Made by a program: the position numbers and the translations under genes. The notes under the pieces were generated by a model. It was not told the origin of the DNA. It searched no databases and worked only from the letters and a program-made list of their open reading frames with translations. A stretch of DNA of 64,000 nt, taken from positions 45,459,754 to 45,523,753 of the forward strand of contig OV884011.1 of the NCBI GenBank assembly GCA_930367205.1. Reading direction: 5' to 3'. This document shows, one piece after another, positions 35,895 through 47,700 of this stretch. The DNA is from Acanthosoma haemorrhoidale. Its lineage: Eukaryota; Arthropoda; Insecta; Hemiptera; Acanthosomatidae. Numbering within the stretch: the stretch's first letter is position 1; every line of letters starts with the position of its first letter.

Positions 35895-37365
35895 GTGGAC
35901 CCTCTGACGTCAGCCGACGGTCGATAGCCCCCTCCTCCACCGGCATCGATCTTGCACCCATTGCACATCTCCCCCCTCCACTGTCGGCACGAGTGTCAAT
36001 CACGTAGACACGCTAGCCTTACAATGAATATACGTAGAATAAAAAACAAACATAAACATACTAGTTATTCCACAGATCTGTCGCCTCATATTGAACTATA
36101 TTTTTTAAATAATTAGAAATAATTTTTATTTTTACGGACTGACTTTTTAAATATACTATATTACTGTCTCTAACGCGCCACTGAATATTGGGGTAAAATC
36201 GGAAACGTTAGGTAACGGGCACAGCTTGTTAATGTTTTCCCCCGTTTTTACATTTCAAGCAAAAACTAATCAGTATATTTCAAGGTGTTGTTGAATTGAA
36301 TAACTTTATATTTCAGAACGATTGGATTATTTTTAGAAGCACTAGTTCTACCGTGCCGAAATTTTCAAATGATTGATCAATAGATGACTATTAATTATCT
36401 TTTGTTGAATTGCTGTCTGTTTCCATCTAGTAAATCATTCGTGCAAAAGGTCAAGTCTCTAGCTGCTATCACGCGAGGGTTTTAACGGGTATTTGTAATT
36501 ATAATAACCTGCAGGTCCACCAGTACACGCTCTAAATCAGAAGACCTTTAATTCGGTACCTTTTTCATCATAAAAAAATCAACTCGAGTATGATCTAAAA
36601 TTAAGGGTTTTCCTTGGACTCGAAAACCATTTGATTTTTTGTAATAATAGTCTCCTAAATTCCCCATAAAAATTGATAGTGCACACAAAATGATAGAGAA
36701 ACATTTATTTGTATTAATTAATACAATGATATTAATTAAAAGCCCCTTTACTATTTTTACATTGGGCTATTTTATTTTTAACATGACCGCTAGATCAAAT
36801 AAAACTACCACGCAAAATATGCCTCTAAAAAATAAGTTAATTTACAAACAAATGTTTGTCAGTTTTAATGCGTATTTACAATTATAGTTTGAAAAAACAA
36901 AATACAAATTATATATTTTTAATCAAAGTCTCGTTTCTTTAATTCATACCATACTGAAATTACTGACTTTTTTTCAATCAATGAATTAATTAATTAGTTT
37001 AATGGAGATTGTTTATCTCTTCATTTTATCAAATGGGGCATCAGGAAAAAATTCACTTCTCTAGCTAGCTTGTACAGGGGACTCACATAGAACAAAACAG
37101 AAAGACATATGCATGTGTGGAAATATAATCGATTGTTCACTGTAGTTTTTTCATCATACACGGTCCTCACCAATGTTATCCAATTAATCTTAACTATATA
37201 ATTAATTATTTAACACTTAGCTTAAATATTTCTTGTGATAGCATACCATGTCATGACGATAACCGATCAGTTGACAATAATTTGCAATATTAATCGATAG
37301 TGAAATCTCCAACAACCCATCACATACTAAATTGGATAATCCTTAAACGATAAAAACGCAATAAT
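35895..37365. other. Upstream region of the second MADF gene and AT-rich spacer
   Basis: The first 130 bp are GC-richer and could hold the 5' UTR and promoter of the second MADF gene (no clear TATA box). The remainder is AT-rich and featureless. I looked here for a 3' LTR or pol sequence belonging to the gag-like gene at 43.7-53 kb and saw neither. Confidence 0.4.
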
Positions 37366-37384
37366 ATATATATATATATATATA
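37366..37384. repeat. (TA)n tract at the left end of the Tc1 element
   Basis: About nine TA units directly abut the Tc1 element; shorter TA runs follow it (38905-38913) and flank the Gypsy element on its right (43658-43668). Confidence 0.9.
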
Positions 37385-38904
37385 CACTGACAGGCGAAAA
37401 ATTCCACCCACCTGATTTTTTCATGTTTTCATCTCAAAATATTTCTGATTTAGATTGGTCAATTTTTTTTATGAATAAATATGTATTTTTTTTATTTATT
37501 TTCAATTAGAAATGTCAATATAGAGGATAGTAACCCATAATCCTTAATTCAATTAAAGGACTGTCGTTCCCACTTTCTATGGAATTAAAAATGTTTATTC
37601 AGTGTCATTTGCGTTCTGGTGCAGCAAATTTCTTAGTTTTCGGCTTTGATATTTTAATTTTCTCATTTTTAAGTTTAAAAATGCCTCTTCGTGCTGAGGA
37701 TGTTGCACGTGGCGTGGCACTTATTGATGATGGCCGTTCCATTAGATATGCAGCTAATTCCAATGAAACTCTACAAGACGTTTTTGAGAAACTGGGTCTT
37801 ACAATAGAAGGGCTGGTTCTGGACGGCCTAGGGCAACAGAACCACAGAATGACCGGTTTCTTACTTTAAGAATTTTACGAAACCGGAACCTTGCCGTTGT
37901 TCAAGTGATTCATCAGCTCCAAGAAGTTTGATGTGTGCAAGTTTCTGAACGTACTGCTCGGAGAAGGTTAAATGAGTACTAATGGTTTTTCGCCCAGTAA
38001 GAGGACCAGAATTGACCAGAACTCACAGAGTCACACGGCTGGTTTTTGCTCGAGAACACAGTCATTGGACTATGGACGAATGGTGTGCTGTACTTTTTAC
38101 ATAAGAATCTAGATTTGCTCTACGATCTCCAGACGGGCGTGAAAGGGTGTGGAGAAGAAGAAATGAAAGGTATGCAGCCTGTAATTTCACCCAGAGCCAA
38201 CCTTTTCAACGTGGTTCCTTAACGGTGTGGGCTGGGATTTCAATGGAGTGCCGCACAGAATTGGTAGTTGTTCGTGGAGGGTCTTTGACGGCCACTCACT
38301 ATGTAGATGAGATTTTGGAACCTCATGTGTTGCCTATCCTCATCGAAATCAGCGATCATTCATTTCTAATGCACGATAATGCACGTCCACATGTCGCTCG
38401 CATAGTACAGACGTTCCTTCATCAGCACAACATTGAGGTCTTAGCCTGGCCAGCACGTTCTCCAGATTTGAACCCTGTTGAGCATTTATGGGATAACCTC
38501 GGAAGACGAATATGAGCGCGTTCAGCACTTCCTGATACACTGCAGGACCTTGAAAGGGCTCTTCGGGAGGAATGGGCTAACCTCCAGCAAAGTGACATTT
38601 CCCGACTGGTGGAAAGTATGCCGAGGCGTCTTCAAGAAGTAATAAAGGCAAGAGGAGGAAATACGCGCTATTAAATGATCCTGTCATTAATTTCTTTTAG
38701 GATAAAAATGGTTATTTTTCAATTTTTTTTTTCATGTTTCTTAGCAGTTCACATTTTGATTTTAAATTTTTAAACAAAGACTCATTTAATAATCGTTAAA
38801 AAGCTTATTAAAGGTAAAAAAGATTTTATAAATTTTATAAATAACATGTATTATATACAAATACAATTTTTTCACAAGTGGGTGGAATTTTTTGCCTGTC
38901 AGTG
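37385..38904 (+). mobile_element. Tc1-family transposon, 1,520 bp, inactive
   Basis: Terminal inverted repeats of 27 bp with one mismatch (CACTGACAGGCGAAAAATTC... on the left) are flanked by TA on both sides. The element lies in a (TA)n tract. One transposase gene fills the interior but is broken. Length and structure are those of a full-size Tc1 element. Confidence 0.95.
37681..38674 (+). pseudogene. Tc1 transposase (DD34E), disabled
   Basis: Tc1 transposases cut and paste DNA with a DDE catalytic triad. The start is ATG 37681 (MPLRAEDVARGVALIDDGRS, the paired-like DNA-binding part). Frames change twice (at about 37820 and 37975). In the catalytic core the segment that should hold the first Asp reads FT, stop, ESRF (about 38100), so that Asp is lost. 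The second Asp (HDNARPH) and the Glu (NPVEHLW) are present with 34 residues between them. A second stop at 38513-38515 is a TGA where relatives have Arg, consistent with C-to-T decay of a CGA codon. The frame then runs on to TAA at 38674. The enzyme cannot be made from this copy. Confidence 0.93.
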
Positions 38905-38914
38905 TATATATATT

Positions 38915-39093
38915 TTATCGTCTCCCGGCTGTAGACGATCAAAGAAAGAGAGAGAATATGGATGGTAATAATGCACACAGGTTCGATTGTTAACTGGCTT
39001 TATTATCTTCTCATCCTCTATCAATACCCAGGCTTTGTTTACATTAGGCCATGTGGTATTAGGCTTAATAAAGTCTTGCTACTAGCCATAACA
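38915..39093 (-). repeat. 3' LTR of the Gypsy element
   Basis: Same ends as the 5' LTR. It is longer mainly because of a GA-rich insertion (about 38942-38957). Confidence 0.9.
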
Positions 39094-39103
39094 CCCCCCT
39101 ACC
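39094..39103 (-). other. Polypurine tract of the Gypsy element
   Basis: GGTAGGGGGG on the minus strand directly precedes the TGTTATGG start of the 3' LTR, the position of the plus-strand primer. Confidence 0.8.
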
Positions 39104-39351
39104 AGTTTACGGACATTCCCCGTAAACTTATACATATAAAAAAGTAAAAAAATTGTTTACAACAGAAATAAAATTTGGGCACTGATAAGATAAAAAGACG
39201 CAAAAAAAAACCATTGTTCTTCCATTGTACACAGGCGAATTATAAAACGACACTACTGTCAAAATTAACGTATAAATACAACATTCGACTCGAGTGCGTG
39301 ATACGCAGACTAGGTGTTTTTAGACCCTTCACTCCCAAGCTCTGACCGGAG

Positions 39352-40320
39352 TTAGGTTGCACCGCCATGACACTCTAATTCCGGCGCTAGAAATTTCAGC
39401 GGCTCCACATGCACCGTCCTTTGTTTTATCGGGGGTGTGATGCTCTCGATGGTGACTACATTATGTTCGCGGAGGGTGATCACCCGGAAAGGCCCCTCGC
39501 ATGGTGCTAGTCTTTCCCTCTGTTGGAACTCTATCAATGATATACGATTGCACCGAGTTTGAGTTTCCCCGTGGTAGATACGCAGGTGGTCACTGAGCGT
39601 ACTATGTAGCCTTTCTATCTCCTCCCGACTTTTCGGGTGTCCTGGGGTGTTGAAATGCCAACGGATCTCTAAGGCCACCGCCTTGTCCTTCATCTCTGCA
39701 TTATCAAACTCCCGTCCTCCGTCGGAAGCGATAGTTTCTGGAACGCCATAGAATTGGCACCATGTGCATAATGCCTGCACAACCGTTTTCACTGATCGGT
39801 CTGCTATAACTTTAGCCATTGCCATTTTGCTAAACCTGTCTATGACGGTTAGCCACTTGTACCCCCTCCAGGTAAATGTATCCACTTGTAGATCTTGCAG
39901 CAGTGGTCTGTCTGATGTCGGGGTCACGTCTTGCATTGCTCTAGACGGGTGTCGTTCATATTGTGTGGCGAGGCATGTGTCACAGGCGCCATTAACGCTC
40001 GTGATTGTGATCTTACTGCCCCACCAAAAATATCTCCGCTTGAGGGCCTGCAGGGTTGCTTCGATTCTGCGGTGGTTCGTTTTGCCCTAGTGAAAGGCAA
40101 GGGTAACCTCCCGTTGACGCTCTTCTTGACTGATCGTTTCCACTTGCAGGGTGCACCGAATGAATGTGCGGTCGGCCCCAATCCTCTCCGTCCGCCATAG
40201 TCGTTTGATGCGGTCCCAATAGTCGCATTGCCCACGTAAAGGTGGTGCGTCTTTCCTGGCGTGGACGCATCCTTCAGGGCTCGACAGATCGTGTCGTTCG
40301 AAATTCCTGGCGAGGACCAT
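39352..40320 (-). pseudogene. Gypsy integrase
   Basis: Inserts the cDNA into the genome. The HHCC zinc-binding part spans about 40090-39980 (TLAFH, stop, GKTNHRRIEATLQALKRRYF ... CDTC), with a TAG between the histidines (40084-40086). The catalytic core has the first Asp (LQVDTFTWRGYKWLTVIDRF), the second (ETIASDGGREFDN) and the Glu (GHPKSREEIERLHSTLSD). The C-terminus keeps a GPF/Y-type EGPFRV. The spacing between the catalytic core and EGPFRV is shorter than usual, suggesting an internal deletion. It closes with a stop at 39352, about 250 bp before the 3' LTR. Confidence 0.92.
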
Positions 40321-40504
40321 GTTTTCACAATGTTAAAACGGCCGTACTTGCTATACTTGGTCTTAAGCAGCCTTTGTGATCCAAATGATTTGGCGCTTCT
40401 TATCATTAATTATGTCCTGGCTTGTATACGATATCCATCGTATACTGGCTAAGAAATTCCTTCCATCGGGTTATGCGCGCCGACGACTCCTTCAGCTTCC
40501 CCAC

Positions 40505-40885
40505 CTATTGTAGGGGTCGGTGGTCCGTTTTGACCCTAAATCGCCTTTCGAAGACGTAGGGACGGAAGTGCTCTATCGCCCATACGATTCCCAGCAGTTC
40601 CCGTTCAAGCACGCTATACCTGATCTCGGTGTCCCCAAGGCGCCTGCTAGCGTATGCGATCGGTCTCTCTCCTCCATCTCGATCTTGTGAGAGTACCGCC
40701 CCCAACGCGTATTCACTTGCGTCCGTGGTAATGGTAAACGGGAGTGCGAAATCCAGGAAGGCGAGGATAGGCTCCCCCTGTAACCGTTCCATGCACCGCC
40801 GAATGTTGTTCTCCATCTCTGGGGTGATATTGACCTTCTGTCCCTTCCTGAGTAGATTATTGATCGGGACGAGACATTCTGCCAT
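40505..40885 (-). pseudogene. Gypsy RNase H domain
   Basis: It reads LPFTITTDASEYALGAVLSQ, ERPIAYASRRL, RYSVLERELLGIVWAIEHFR and KTDHRPLQ, the standard Ty3 RNase H motifs with acidic residues in place. It is closed by a TAG (40505-40507), after which the same frame continues for about 35 codons of the connection domain. Confidence 0.92.
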
Positions 40886-41047
40886 TTCCGGTACGAACCT
40901 AGTTTATTATATACAAACCTAGGTAATAGTTTAGTGATCCGAGAAGGCGCCGGATTCCTTTGACGTCCTTCGGAATGGTCATGACTTTGCTCCGATCGGG
41001 TTGCACTCCCTCTCTTGTGATGATATGGCCCAGAAATCTTACTTGTG

Positions 41048-41794
41048 CTAGGCCAACAAGCGATTTATCAGACCGAATTTCCTGATCCTTTGGAACACCT
41101 GTATCAAGTGCTTTTGATGTTCTTCCTTGCTTCGGCTGAAAACTAGGAGATCGTCCATATATATCTGGCAGTACGATTCCTCGCTGCCCCTCAAGAGTTC
41201 GTCCATTAATCTTTGGAACGTGACCGGCACATTCTTTAGCCCGGAAGGCATTCTGGTGAACTCATAGTGCCCGCGTTCAAATGTGAACGCCGTCTTGTGC
41301 TGATCTCTCTTATGCATCTGTATTTGATGATATCCCGCCTTAAGGTCGAGTGTGATGAATATCGTTGCTCCACTTAGTCGGTCGAGAATGTCCTCGAATC
41401 GAGGAATGCGGTATTCTTCGTCGATGGTATTCTCATTCTGTTTCCTGTAGTCGATGACCACTCGGTACTTTTCTTCTCCGACTACTCTTTTCTTTTTTAC
41501 GGCCCACAGAGTGCTATTGTATGGAGATGTGCTGTCAACTACGATTCCCTGCCCCTTCAACTCCTCTATCTCCCCCCTGATATGCAGTCTCAGCGCTTGC
41601 GGGTATCTCCTTTCCTTAACATACGTGACACGGTCCTGTTTGAGCGGTATCTCGTGTACCGCCTCCCCCGTTACACCAAGTTTATCCCCCTCTTTGAAGA
41701 AAATGTTGGCGTATTCCTCCCTAATGTCCTTTTCCCAGTCGTCCTCTCGCTTGACTGCTCCTATTTGCTCCTTTCCGACCTCCAGGGTCCTCAT
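41048..41794 (-). pseudogene. Gypsy reverse transcriptase
   Basis: The longest intact stretch of pol (about 248 codons). It carries the palm motifs in order: FITLDLKAGYHQIQM (first catalytic Asp), FTRMPSGLKNVPVTFQRLMD, and YMDDLLVFS with the catalytic Asp pair. It ends prematurely at 41048. The frame then shifts, and the continuation (QVRFLGHIITREGVQPD, RRLLGSLNYY) lies at about 40930-41050. Confidence 0.93.
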
Positions 41795-42123
41795 ACCACA
41801 CCCCTTCTCTGCACCTCACCTTTGCTCCTACTTTTCCCAGGAGGTCACACCCTATAATCCCCTCGTATTCGCGTGGCATCTTTTCCACCACATGTTTCGT
41901 CATTTCCCTCTCCTTATCCGTCCATCTAGCCAACCCCATCGCTATTTCGCCTTCTACTTCGCAATACCCTCCCACACGGTCGGTTCTGCGACGCCCTCCC
42001 CTCGGCGCATAATTTTCTCGCCGCCGTTCTGCTTAGGATAGTACAGGAGCTCCCTGTGTCAACCAGACACCTCACCCCTCTCACCACTCGGATAATGGGT
42101 ATACCGCAGTAATTTCCACTCAT
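41721..42123 (-). pseudogene. Gypsy protease, frameshifted
   Basis: An aspartic protease that would mature Gag-Pol. The catalytic motif is CLVDTGSSCTIL in the gag frame (42123-41926). The second half (EYEGIIGCDLLGKVGAKV) lies in another frame (41975-41721), so at least one indel separates them. Confidence 0.85.
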
Positions 42124-42168
42124 ACTATAATTTGTTAACGTGCGGTCACCCCTCTGCCAGCCCGCTCC

Positions 42169-43356
42169 TCAGGCCGCCGCTTGTATTTTTCTTTCCACGT
42201 CCGCGCTCTGCCACCTGCCCCTTCCGTGGCCCCTGCTATCCTCTCCTCTGTCGCCTCTGCTGATCCCGGGTTCATCCTCTACTTCCTCCGTCTCTGAGGC
42301 TCCCGACGTTTTCGATGATTCGGAGGGGGCCCTATTTCTCCCCCACACCCCCTGTGCATTTACTTCCATAGGTTCTGGCCGATACCTCTCCGCTCTTCTG
42401 TAAAGGTACGGACACTGCCTGGCGAGGTGCCCTTCTATCCCACATTCGAAGCATTTCGTGCGCGGACACTGCGCCATCAGGTCCCCGACTCTCCCACATC
42501 CGTGGCATCGCCGTTCCTCCCTCCTTACTCCGGTTCTAGGTATTCCTTGGCCTGGCCTCCTCCCTTCTGCCATCGTCCTTTTTCTTTCAACGTTCGGTGG
42601 CTCCCTTCTTTTCTAAATCTGCTGCGGCATTCTAGGTCTACGGTATGTCACCTTGAAACAACCTCTCTCCTCAACTCCCTGTTTGCCTTCCTCTTCACGG
42701 GCGCTAACATCCATCATATCTTGGGCGCATTCCACGAACGATCGGTCCCCCGGTAAGTTATCCCGCTTGCCCTTCTCCCTGGCTAGCTGTACTTTCAGAA
42801 TGGTCGCCAAGAAGGCCATCCTGGCTTCTACTTCCGCCAGGTTAATCGTTTACCTCATCTTTTGGGTAATATTGTTGAACCGCGCCAACAGTTCCCCGGC
42901 GTATTGGCCTTTCGTTTGACCCGGATGTCGCATTTCCCTAAACATTTGAAATATATCTTCTTTCGGTGTCCAACGGCCTCCTCCGTAAGCCTTCTTCAAT
43001 CGTTCCTTCACCACGACCCATGGGGTGACCTCATCCGCCTGTATCAGGTTCAATACTTTTCTTTTTATACGACACACTAGGTATGCTTTTATCGATTTCG
43101 CATCCCCTGGGTCTAGTAGGCCTTCGTTTGTCTTCGCTTCTACTCTCTCCATAATTCTATCACCCCCTTTAATGAAGTGATTTAACTCACCCAGCTCTCC
43201 AGAGAATTTCTCCAGGTCAAATATCGTCCTTCTTAGGTCGTGCGACGTCGCTGCTTGCAACTTCATCCAGGCGAGGGAGTTTGAATGAACTTCCGGCAAC
43301 GTTTCGCTCGGTAACGGAGGCGGCACTTCGAAGGCTGCCGGCCGTAACTCTACCAT
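42169..43356 (-). pseudogene. Gypsy gag, two in-frame stops
   Basis: Gag forms the intracellular particle in which reverse transcription occurs. One frame of 396 codons opens at ATG 43356 and closes at 42169, broken by TAA (42850-42852) and TAG (42613-42615). The first 170 codons hold a capsid-like region (SIKAYLVCRIKRKVLNLIQ, then FQMFREMRHPGQTKGQYAGE). The last third has two zinc knuckles: CHGCGRVGDLMAQC, in which the His of the CCHC pattern is replaced by Asp, and the intact CFECGIEGHLARQC. A proline- and acid-rich tail follows. Confidence 0.9.
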
Positions 43357-43478
43357 TTTCCCTGATTAAAAGGATGACAAAGAAAAAAAAACGGAAAGAG
43401 ATTAAGAAGCAGAAAGTAAAGCAAAAGCGATAAAAAATTAGTTGCCTCACGTGTCGTTTTATCATAACACTCGTTAGC

Positions 43479-43496
43479 TCCCGGGTTTCGGCACCA
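43479..43496 (-). other. Primer binding site of the Gypsy element
   Basis: TGGTGCCGAAACCCGGGA begins one base after the 5' LTR. It would pair with a tRNA ending in ...CACCA; I cannot say which tRNA. Confidence 0.7.
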
Positions 43497-43497
43497 G

Positions 43498-43657
43498 TTA
43501 TCGTCTCCCGGCTGTAGACGATCAAAGATGATAATAATGCACACAGGTTCGATTGTTAACTGGCTTTATTCTGTTCTCATCCTCTATCAACCCAGGCTTT
43601 GTTTACACTAGGCCATGTGGTATTAGGCTTAACAATTTCTTGCCACTAGCCATAACA
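43498..43657 (-). repeat. 5' LTR of the Gypsy element
   Basis: On the minus strand it starts TGTTATGGCTAGTGGCAAG and ends GGGAGACGATAA. It differs from the 3' LTR by several substitutions and short indels, so the insertion is not recent. Confidence 0.9.
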
Positions 43658-43679
43658 TATATATATATATCTTATATTC

Positions 43680-44200
43680 TGGCCTATTGAAATTTTTATT
43701 TTTACTACTTTCTCGCCTAATTTCTGATCGAATGAAATCCTCTCCAAAATTCATTAATAGTGATAAAAATGATGAAAACGTGGCGATTCCTTGAATTTTG
43801 ACGCTTAGTTCGACCGTTGGTCCAAAGTGATAACATAGGCGGTTGCATAAATAACTTTCATCGTAAGGTCGGATGCATTCATGGGCACGAGCAACTAGTT
43901 TTGCAAAATACGTAGTTGTATTCATGTGTTGAAAATCCGCGTACCTTTTCGAGTCTAACTCCCTAGCTACGAGGGTGTCATAGCTGTTGCCATGGAATTG
44001 TTTATTAAATGTTTCTATAAAATCCTGAAAATTATCTATAAAAGGTTTTTGTGTAATGAACCAATCGAGGGCCAAGACCTTTCAAGTGTTGCGAGATAAA
44101 AGTATGAAGATCTCGGTATTTGCCGTACAGATAATAAGCTTGAGTTAAATTTTTTATAAAACTTTGTGGTAAGTCGCTATTGAAATTTTCGAAATAAAAT
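43680..44200 (-). pseudogene. Capsid-like domain of the gag-like gene
   Basis: About 170 residues read across one frameshift (about 44072). Landmarks: FIKNLTQAYYLYGKYRDLHT, LDWFITQKPFIDNFQDFIET, HMNTTTYFAKLVARAHECIR and FLSLLMNFGEDFIRSEIRR. The W-F...F...F pattern followed by a YF/AKL helix is like the C-terminal capsid of Gypsy-type Gags. It is unlike the gag of the adjacent Gypsy element. Confidence 0.6.
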
Positions 44201-44723
44201 TTGTCATCAAAGTCCCTTTTTATATCTTGGGTAACTGACTGATCTTGAGAGGGTTCCACGTATTCCGACATGGGCGGATGTCTTTGCTGAGTTCCTTCGA
44301 AACGGGGTAGGGCATGCTTATCCGGTCCTCTCGGTTGAATTTGCTTCCCAACTGTTTTTATGCCGTCTTCGATTTTCCTGGGAATCAATGAAATTTCCTG
44401 TTGCATTGAAATTATTTTGCTATCGAAATCGGTACGAAAATAATTATATTGGCTATTGATCCTCTCGACTTCTCGGTCTAATTTATCGTTGAGGTTCGAA
44501 ATTGATGTTTGGACTTCAAGAATTTCCTGGTCCCTTTTATTGATTTCTTCATTTAATTTTGAATTTAAATTATCATTTCCTTGGAGTATTCTCTCCTCAC
44601 AAATCTGTAATTGTCTATCTAATTTATCGTTTACATCCGTGGAACATTGTTCGAATTTAGCCGATATTTCCGATTTTAGTTCTTCCCTTAAGTGATCAAA
44701 CTTCCCGCTCAACTCTTTTTGTT

Positions 44724-47700
44724 CTTTATTATTTTCTTTAAGCGCGTTACATTGACTGTTTAATTTTTCGTTTATTTCTTTATTATTTTCTTTAAGCGCG
44801 TTACATTGACTGTTTAATTTTTCGTTTATTTCTTTATTATTTTCTTTAAGCGCGTTACTTTGACTGTTTAATTTTTCGTTTATTTCTTTATCATTTTCTT
44901 TAAGCGCGTTACTTTGACTGTTTAATTTTTCGTTTATTTCTTTATTATTTTCTTTAAGCGCGTTACATTGACTGTTTAATTTTTCGTTTATTTCTTTATT
45001 ATTTTCTTTAAGCGCGTTACATTGACTGTTTAATTTTTCGTTTATTTCTTTATTATTTTCTTTAAGCGCGTTACATTGACTGTTTAATTTTTCGTTTATT
45101 TCTTTATTATTTTCTTTAAGCGCGTTACTTTGACTGTTTAATTTTTCGTTTATTTCTTTATTATTTTCTTTAAGCGCGTTACATTGACTGTTTAATTTTT
45201 CGTTTATTTCTTTATTATTTTCTTTAAGCGCGTTACTTTGACTGTTTAATTTTTCGTTTATTTCTTTATTATTTTCTTTAAGCGCGTTACTTTGACTGTT
45301 TAATTTTTCGTTTATTTCTTTATTATTTTCTTTAAGCGCGTTACTTTGACTGTTTAATTTTTCGTTTATTTCTTTATTATTTTCTTTAAGCGCGTTACTT
45401 TGACTGTTTAATTTTTCGTTTATTTCTTTATTATTTTCTTTAAGCGCGTTACTTTGACTGTTTAATTTTTCGTTTATTTCTTTATTACTTTCTTTAAGCG
45501 CGTAACATTGACTGTTTAATTTTTCGTTTATTTCTTTATTATTTTCTTTAAGCGCGTTACTTTGACTGTTTAATTTTTCGTTTATTTCTTTATTATTTTC
45601 TTTAAGCGCGTTACTTTGACTGTTTAATTTTTCGTTTATTTCTTTATTATTTTCTTTAAGCGCGTAACATTGACTGTTTAATTTTTCGTTTATTTCTTTA
45701 TTATTTTCTTTAAGCGCGTTACATTGACTGTTTAATTTTTCGTTTATTTCTTTATTATTTTCTTTAAGCGCGTTACTTTGACTGTTTAATTTTTCGTTTA
45801 TTTCTTTATTATTTTCTTTAAGCGCGTTACTTTGACTGTTTAATTTTTCGTTTATTTCTTTATTATTTTCTTTAAGCGCGTTACTTTGACTGTTTAATTT
45901 TTCGTTTATTTCTTTATTATTTTCTTTAAGCGCGTTACTTTGACTGTTTAATTTTTCGTTTATTTCTTTATTATTTTCTTTAAGCGCGTTACATTGACTG
46001 TTTAATTTTTCGTTTATTTCTTTATTATTTTCTTTAAGCGCGTTACTTTGACTGTTTAATTTTTCGTTTATTTCTTTATTATTTTCTTTAAGCGCGTTAC
46101 TTTGACTGTTTAATTTTTCGTTTATTTCTTTATTATTTTCTTTAAGCGCGTTACTTTGACTGTTTAATTTTTCGTTTATTTCTTTATTATTTTCTTTAAG
46201 CGCGTTACTTTGACTGTTTAATTTTTCGTTTATTTCTTTATTATTTTCTTTAAGCGCGTTACTTTGACTGTTTAATTTTTCGTTTATTTCTTTATTATTT
46301 TCTTTAAGCGCGTTACATTGACCGTTTAATTTTTCGTTTATTTCTTTATTATTTTCTTTAAGCGCGTTACTTTGACTGTTTAATTTTTCGTTTATTTCTT
46401 TATTATTTTCTTTAAGCGCGTTACTTTGATTGTTTAATTTTTCGTTTATTTCTTTATTATTTTCTTTAAGCGCGTTACTTTGACTGTTTAATTTTTCGTT
46501 TATTTCTTTATTATTTTCTTTAAGCGCGTTACTTTGACTGTTTAATTTTTCGTTTATTTCTTTATTATTTTCTTTAAGCGCGTTACTTTGACTGTTTAAT
46601 TTTTCGTTTATTTCTTTATTATTTTCTTTAAGCGCGTTACATTGACTGTTTAATTTTTCGTTTATTTCTTTATTATTTTCTTTAAGCGCGTTACTTTGAC
46701 TGTTTAATTTTTCGTTTATTTCTTTATTATTTTCTTTAAGCGCGTTACTTTGACTGTTTAATTTTTCGTTTATTTCTTTATTATTTTCTTTAAGCGCGTT
46801 ACTTTGACTGTTTAATTTTTCGTTTATTTCTTTATTATTTTCTTTAAGCGCGTTACTTTGACTGTTTAATTTTTCGTTTATTTCTTTATTATTTTCTTTA
46901 AGCGCGTTACTTTGACTGTTTAATTTTTCGTTTATTTCTTTATTATTTTCTTTAAGCGCGTTACTTTGACCGTTTAATTTTTCGTTTATTTCTTTATTAT
47001 TTTCTTTAAGCGCGTTACTTTGACTGTTTAATTTTTCGTTTATTTCTTTATTATTTTCTTTAAGCGCGTTACTTTGACTGTTTAATTTTTCGTTTATTTC
47101 TTTATTATTTTCTTTAAGCGCGTTACTTTGACTGTTTAATTTTTCGTTTATTTCTTTATTATTTTCTTTAAGCGCGTTACATTGACTGTTTAATTTTTCG
47201 TTTATTTCTTTATTATTTTCTTTAAGCGCGTTACATTGACTGTTTAATTTTTCGTTTATTTCTTTATTATTTTCTTTAAGCGCGTTACATTGACTGTTTA
47301 ATTTTTCGTTTATTTCTTTATTATTTTCTTTAAGCGCGTTACTTTGACTGTTTAATTTTTCGTTTATTTCTTTATTATTTTCTTTAAGCGCGTTACATTG
47401 ACTGTTTAATTTTTCGTTTATTTCTTTATTATTTTCTTTAAGCGCGTTACTTTGACTGTTTAATTTTTCGTTTATTTCTTTATTATTTTCTTTAAGCGCG
47501 TTACTTTGACTGTTTAATTTTTCGTTTATTTCTTTATTATTTTCTTTAAGCGCGTTACTTTGACTGTTTAATTTTTCGTTTATTTCTTTATTATTTTCTT
47601 TAAGCGCGTTACTTTGACTGTTTAATTTTTCGTTTATTTCTTTATTATTTTCTTTAAGCGCGTTACTTTGACTGTTTAATTTTTCGTTTATTTCTTTATT

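Larger units (their letters stand above)
38915..43657 (-). mobile_element. Ty3/Gypsy LTR retrotransposon, 4.74 kb, degenerate
   Basis: Full-length element on the minus strand with two short LTRs (5' 43498-43657, 160 bp; 3' 38915-39093, 179 bp). It has a primer binding site, gag, protease, reverse transcriptase, RNase H, integrase (in Ty3/Gypsy order) and a polypurine tract. No envelope gene is seen. Gag and pol carry several stops and frameshifts, so it is not autonomous. It lies about 10 bp from the right end of the Tc1 element, in (TA)n sequence that hides any target duplication. Confidence 0.95.

Noticed and set aside
39924..40406. 160-codon and other overlapping ORFs in both strands of the Gypsy pol region
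   Set aside because: Shadows of integrase, RNase H and gag in other frames; only the frames with conserved motifs were kept.
41454..42041. 195-codon plus-strand ORF
   Set aside because: Antisense to Gypsy protease and reverse transcriptase, Ser/Pro-rich without domains.
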